This document shows positions 60,924-64,000 of a stretch of DNA of 64,000 nucleotides, piece by piece (within the stretch, counting starts at the first letter, position 1; each line of letters begins with the position of its first letter). The notes under the pieces are model-generated. The model was not told the DNA's origin and did not search any database. It worked only from the letters and a program-made list of their open reading frames with translations. A program made the position numbers and the translations under genes. The stretch comes from Babylonia areolata (lineage: Eukaryota; Mollusca; Gastropoda; Neogastropoda; Buccinidae), in contig NC_134899.1 of NCBI RefSeq assembly GCF_041734735.1, positions 5,453,649 through 5,517,648 on the forward strand, read 5' to 3'.

Positions 60924-62957
60924 GCAATAGAATTTCAAATCTACACTTCCTCTTTGTTTCCAATATAAAATGTGTACAGAAACAAGTCCCTGACTTGCAA
61001 AGGACTCTCTGGAGAAACACACACACATATACATATACAAGCATGCAGGGCCATGCACACGCACACACACGCACACACACATACAGACCATGGTTTTTAC
61101 TCTCCCTCCTCCACTGGATGATAAGCGGTGGTCTGACCTTTTTTTAACCTCCCATGCAGGCAACTGTACTCTTTGATTTTAGCAAGCAATGCATGCTGGG
61201 TATCTTCTTATTTCCATAACCCATCGAGCACTGACATGGATTACGGGACCTTCAACATGTGCATTTGATCTTATGCATGCATGTACACATGAAGGGGGTT
61301 CAGGCACCAGCAGGTCTGCACACCAGTTGACCTGAGATACTGGAAAATTCTCCACCCTGAACCCACCAGGTGCCATGACCCGATTTCAAACCTAGGACCC
61401 TCAAATTCTTTTAGCCATTTGATGTTGTGCCCTCCTACTGAACCTGTTGACAATAATCAGCCTGCTCTAAAAGAGTGGAGTCCTTGATAGTGAGATGGGA
61501 CTTATGATAATGTACATTAGTAACATGAACAAATTACCACCTGCCAACAACACACACAAATCATAAACAACTACAACAACAATCAAATCAGAGTTCCCAA
61601 AGAGGCGACTGACTGCAATGTGCTTTGTGTTGTCCCAGGTTTTGGTCTGGTCGGACAGGTCTGATGCCGTCATCAGGAGACACAGCAGCAAATTACGACA
61701 CTTTGGGTCAGATCTGTTGTAGCCGTCTGCAAACATAAGTTGAAGAAAAAAAGGAAATAAAATAGTTAATAACATAAACCAATATTCAAGATATTATCAG
61801 CTTCCCTATGAAAATTTTGTCCAGCGTGTGGGTTACCTAAAATAAAATGTTAAACCAGTGGTCATATCATGAGCAACTGGCATTTGATTTTAAAAGCATG
61901 CACCTCACATCGGTCAACCAAATGTCAACAGACCAGACTGTAAAGATCGCTTTCTTTTCTTGCATACATGCCAACCATAAAAGCTTATCCATCTGTAACA
62001 CACAACTGCAAAATCAGGAACAAACTGAATTTTTTAAAGAACTTTCAGGAACTCACTTACAAATGTGATGCTGTGCAGGAATCTATATGCCAGGCTCTCT
62101 CTCCATCTTTTTTCATCAGTCTCTCACACACATGTGTGACAGTTATCCATCTTTTCAGCTGATTGTCTTTCTCTTTCCTTTTGATATTCTGTAGCTGGTT
62201 ATGGACATGCAGACATGTGTACACTGTTAAAACTTCCATTCCATTCATCAGGATTGTCCACCCGTGAAAAAATGTGCCCCCAAATCTTCTGTGCAGTTGG
62301 AATGGTGGTATTTCTTGTGAAGGCAGATTCAATAAAAAACAGAGTGCTGGGAAAGAGGAGAGATGGATTGGGGATGGGGGAGGGGAGAGGGCTGGGAATG
62401 ATACAGGGACAATGAACCAGACCAGCAGCACAATCACATCCACTCACTTTTCGCCATCTCTTCCAGAGAGCTGAAGATCCGCAGGTGGTGAGCGACATCC
62501 GTGGCCAGAATGATGTCCCTCATAAGGTCCAGCACTTGCTGGTACTCCTGCCACACACACACACACACACGTCACATAGAAATGTAACAACCAAGACACA
62601 GCATCACTAACACAAAGAGATGTTAACACCTAACACACATACACACAGCATCACTAAGAGATGTTAACACCTAACACGCACACACCATCATCATCACACA
62701 GAGATGTAACACCCAACACACACAGCATCAACTGTTCTTAATCTGCAGTTTATTCTCACTGAAAATAAAACAAAACAAAATAAACCACATTCAAAATACA
62801 CACTGCCAGTACTGGTCAATCTGCTAGCAGCCTGACACTATGATGATGAGACTGACACAGTAGAGAAGAAGGGACCACTGACCTTGCTGCTGAGGTTCTC
62901 AAAGATGTTGCTTCCCTCGGTGTTGAGAATGCACATGCTCTGAGCCAGATGATGTCT
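55793..62957 (-). CDS. PDE2A: cGMP-stimulated 3',5'-cyclic nucleotide phosphodiesterase (PDE2A), last five exons
   Basis: Five exons join in phase (75+100+113+146+205 bp) to give the last 212 residues and stop. The order follows PDE2A catalytic-domain text: [40 protein letters not shown] then [32 protein letters not shown], whose ASDLSD Asp is the conserved late metal ligand; [20 protein letters not shown] then [17 protein letters not shown], whose Gln is the invariant purine-binding glutamine; and the LFPKA-like helix. The enzyme hydrolyses cAMP and cGMP, and in the family cGMP binding to a GAF domain activates it. The GAF domains and the HD metal motif must lie to the right, outside the window. 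Nothing seen suggests inactivation. It is convergent with LRRC74A. Confidence 0.94.
56935..57970 (-). mobile_element. CR1-like LINE fragment, 3' part
   Basis: Minus strand: [40 protein letters not shown] and [20 protein letters not shown], the conserved C-terminal region of CR1/L2-like elements. A 3' UTR then ends at GTAAAGCACTTTGAGC and an (ATT)n tail at 56940. It continues the fragment at 58800-59290, from which it is separated by a DNA transposon. It lies in the PDE2A last intron, in sense with that gene, with several stops. Confidence 0.8.
58002..58797 (+). mobile_element. Pogo-like (Tc1/mariner superfamily) DNA transposon, internally deleted
   Basis: Terminal inverted repeats TACCGTAAAGTTYGGTCTAT (one mismatch in 20) begin and end in TA, the target site of this superfamily. 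Two short frames survive. 58283-58369 reads [20 protein letters not shown] and stops after 28 codons, resembling the N-terminal helix of pogo-type transposases (AFKLKVI). 58412-58501 ends with [15 protein letters not shown], resembling their acidic C-terminus. The catalytic centre is missing, so this is a non-autonomous relic. It is inserted inside the LINE at 56935-59290, so it is younger than that LINE. Confidence 0.75.
58800..59290 (-). mobile_element. CR1-like LINE fragment, RT part
   Basis: Minus strand: [38 protein letters not shown] (motif B) and [15 protein letters not shown] (motif C as TDD rather than the usual ADD), then [20 protein letters not shown]. Upstream palm motifs are absent; the element stops abruptly near 59290 against a SINE-like head. 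Dead copy. Confidence 0.82.
59295..59425 (-). repeat. tRNA-derived SINE head
   Basis: Minus strand begins GGTGGCGCTATGACACAATC with GGTCAGGCGTTGCGAC, a degraded B box (GGTCAGGGTTTGAGG) and then TGTCCTTGGGAAGGCATTTT, a common post-head motif of metazoan SINEs. It directly abuts the LINE fragment. Confidence 0.55.
59504..59649 (-). CDS. PDE2A: PDE2A-like exon (invariant Gln)
   Basis: Starts after CCATGCAG| (phase 0) and ends GTCTACAG|GTAGGC (phase 2): 48 codons plus two bases. It encodes [40 protein letters not shown] and DNIAIPVY, nearly the text of vertebrate PDE2A as I recall it. Confidence 0.95.
59740..60375. repeat. 33-bp minisatellite, ~19 copies
   Basis: Unit GGGGTGACCAGGGGTAGTGG then AGGGAGTGGGGCA, with GAGTG, GACGAG and GAGCG variants. 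Being 11 codons without stops, it gives Gly/Ser-type frames on plus and Pro/Thr/Leu-type frames on minus; none is coding. It lies in a PDE2A intron, 90 bp from the exon 59504-59649. Its transcribed (minus) strand version is C-rich and free of AG dinucleotides. Confidence 0.96.
60565..60660 (-). repeat. Retroelement 3' end with (ATT)n tail
   Basis: Minus: TGTAAAGCGCCCTGAGCTGT...GGGCGCTATATAAATG then (ATT)n. The two GCGCC arms form a stem. Same class as 5065, 19565 and 56935. Confidence 0.55.
60890..61085. repeat. (CA)n tracts in PDE2A intron
   Basis: Two short (CA)n tracts (60893-60918 and 61017-61082) with otherwise unclassified sequence. Confidence 0.8.
61179..61440 (-). repeat. tRNA-derived SINE, second family (copy 2)
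   Basis: Minus strand shares with 15655-15960 the body phrases GGTGGGTTCAGGGTGGAGAA, CCTGAACCCCCTTCATGTG, TCCATGTCAGTGCTCGATGG and CCAGCATGCATTGC. The B box is decayed (GGTTTGAAATC), so this copy is older. Confidence 0.72.
61614..61726 (-). CDS. PDE2A: PDE2A-like exon (metal-ligand Asp)
   Basis: Acceptor ATGTTTGCAG|, donor CATTGCA|GTCAGT; phase 1 to 0 (113 bp). It encodes [46 protein letters not shown] is the hallmark PDE segment with the late metal-binding Asp. Confidence 0.95.
62448..62547 (-). CDS. PDE2A: PDE2A-like exon
   Basis: Starts after a (TG)n-GGCAG| acceptor and ends GAAAA|GTGAGT; phase 0 to 1 (100 bp). It encodes [20 protein letters not shown] and [13 protein letters not shown]. 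The (TG)n lies directly against the acceptor, without a clear pyrimidine tract. Confidence 0.95.
62883..62957 (-). CDS. PDE2A: PDE2A-like exon (25 codons)
   Basis: Starts after GTCACTCACCAG| and ends AGCAAG|GTCAGT, phase 0 both ends. It encodes [19 protein letters not shown] and ENLSSK, matching ERHHFAQAIAILNT...NIFDHFS of PDE2A. Its acceptor lies within 3 bp of the 39-bp tandem array. Confidence 0.93.
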
Positions 62958-62960
62958 CTG

Positions 62961-63691
62961 GTGAGTGACAGAAACATGTGCACCAGGTCATTAACAATGA
63001 TGAGTGACAGAAACATGTGCACCAGGTCATTAACAATGATGAGTGACAGAAACATGTGCACCAGGTCATTAACATTGCTGTGTGAGAGAAACATGTGCAC
63101 CAGGTCATTAACAATGATGAGTGACAGAAACATGTGCACCAGGTCATTAACAATGCTGTGTGACAGAAACATGTGCACCAGGTCATTAACATTGCTGTGT
63201 GAGAGAAACATGTGCACCAGGTCATTAACAATGCTGAGTGACAGAAACATGTGCACCAGGTCATTAACATTGCTGTGTGACAGAAACATGTACACCAGGT
63301 CATTAACAATGCTGTGTGAGAGGAACATGTGCACCAGGTCATTAACAATGCTGAGTGACAGAAACATGTACACCAGGTCATTAACATTGCTGTGTGAGAG
63401 AAACATGTGCACCAGGTCATTAACATTGCTGTGTGACAGAAACATGTGCACCAGGTCATTAACATTGCTGTGTGACAGAAACATGTGCACCAGGTCATTA
63501 ACATTGCTGTGTGACAGAAACATGTGCACCAGGTCATTAACAATGCTGTGTGACAGAAACATGTGCACCAGGTCATTAACAATGCTGTGTGACAGAAACA
63601 TGTGCACCAGGTCATTAACATTGCTGTGTGACAGAAACATGTGCACCAGGTCATTAACATTGCTGTGTGACAGAAACATGTGCACCAGGTC
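62961..63691. repeat. 39-bp minisatellite, ~19 copies, abutting a 3' splice site
   Basis: Plus-strand unit AGTGACAGAAACATGTGCAC then CAGGTCATTAACAATGCTG, with GTGTGAC, GAGTGAC and AACATT/AACAAT variants. On the transcribed minus strand each unit reads TGTTAATGACC, ...ACATGTTTCTGTCAC and most end in CAG. The 13-codon unit keeps two minus frames and one plus frame open; these are not genes. Confidence 0.97.
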
Positions 63692-64000
63692 ATGAACGAT
63701 CATTATGGTTCTCAGAAAACATTGCTGAGTCAGAGAAACATGTTCACCAAGTCATCAACAACCATCATGACTTTCAAAACTCAATGCTGAGTGAGAGAAA
63801 CATGTGCACCTGGTCAATTACAACCATAATGGCTTTCAAAACACAACAGCGAGAGACAGAAACATGTGTGTTCAGGGCTTTCTTTTTCTTTTCTTTTTTT
63901 CTTAAAAAAAAATGTACCAAGTCATTACTAACCATCATGGCTTTCAAAAAACAAGGGACAAAACCTTCATGGCTCATGTGGAGGGTGGGATGGGGGAGGG
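63692..64000. repeat. Longer ~75-105-bp diverged relatives of the 39-bp unit
   Basis: Three or four further copies carry the GAGAAACATGTGCACC..GTCATTA core plus an extra AACCATCATGGCTTTCAAAA segment. They look like the ancestral longer repeat from which the short unit was amplified. Intronic. Confidence 0.7.

Noticed and set aside
62816-63703. A ~295-residue repeat protein on the minus strand (and one on plus)
   Set aside because: It is the 39-bp intronic array, stop-free by unit length. The neighbouring PDE2A exon uses another frame.

Overview
The window looks like nuclear DNA of a gastropod mollusc, probably a caenogastropod. This is inferred from three things: split genes with GT-AG introns, tRNA-derived SINEs and CR1/L2-like LINE pieces of the kinds common in marine snails, and very heavy (TG)n/(CA)n and minisatellite content. 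There is no sign of bacterial, viral or organellar DNA. No species is assigned.

Three host protein genes can be supported. (1) 11218-12561, minus: an open frame for a type I membrane protein with a signal peptide, two Ig-like domains, one membrane span and a short tyrosine-containing tail. I do not recognise its family. (2) 14211-43484, plus: a complete 13-exon reading of a leucine-rich-repeat plus EF-hand protein of the LRRC74A/B family. It codes for 649 residues, and all intron phases join without a frame error. (3) 55793-62957, minus: the last five coding exons of a PDE2A-type (cGMP-stimulated) cyclic nucleotide phosphodiesterase. The rest of that gene lies to the right of the window. LRRC74A and PDE2A are convergent, with about 12.3 kb between their stop codons.

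Layout: 1-8390 is intergenic, with SINEs, LINE ends, a 36-bp array and microsatellites. 8390-11165 is a 2.8-kb minisatellite that runs to within about 50 bp of the Ig-gene stop codon. 11218-12621 is the Ig gene and its putative promoter. 12.9-14.2 kb holds retroelement scraps. 14.2-43.5 kb is LRRC74A; roughly a quarter to a third of it is intronic tandem repeat, and it also carries two RT-bearing LINE fragments (23.9-25.8 kb sense, 32.6-33.8 kb antisense). 43.5-55.8 kb is AT-rich and nearly gene-free, and probably holds the 3' UTRs of both convergent genes. 55.8-63 kb is the PDE2A 3' half, whose introns hold a LINE fragment split by a pogo-like DNA transposon, SINEs, a 33-bp array and a 39-bp array. 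63-64 kb is the start of a further PDE2A intron.

The three genes show no operon-like or pathway link. The most interesting signals are structural: a 39-bp array touching a PDE2A 3' splice site whose units each resemble a 3' splice site, LRRC74A exons whose acceptors lie beside (TG)n or Z-prone tracts, SINEs that share bodies but differ at their 3' ends, and microsatellites that appear to start from LINE tails. No complete new biochemical system is evident.
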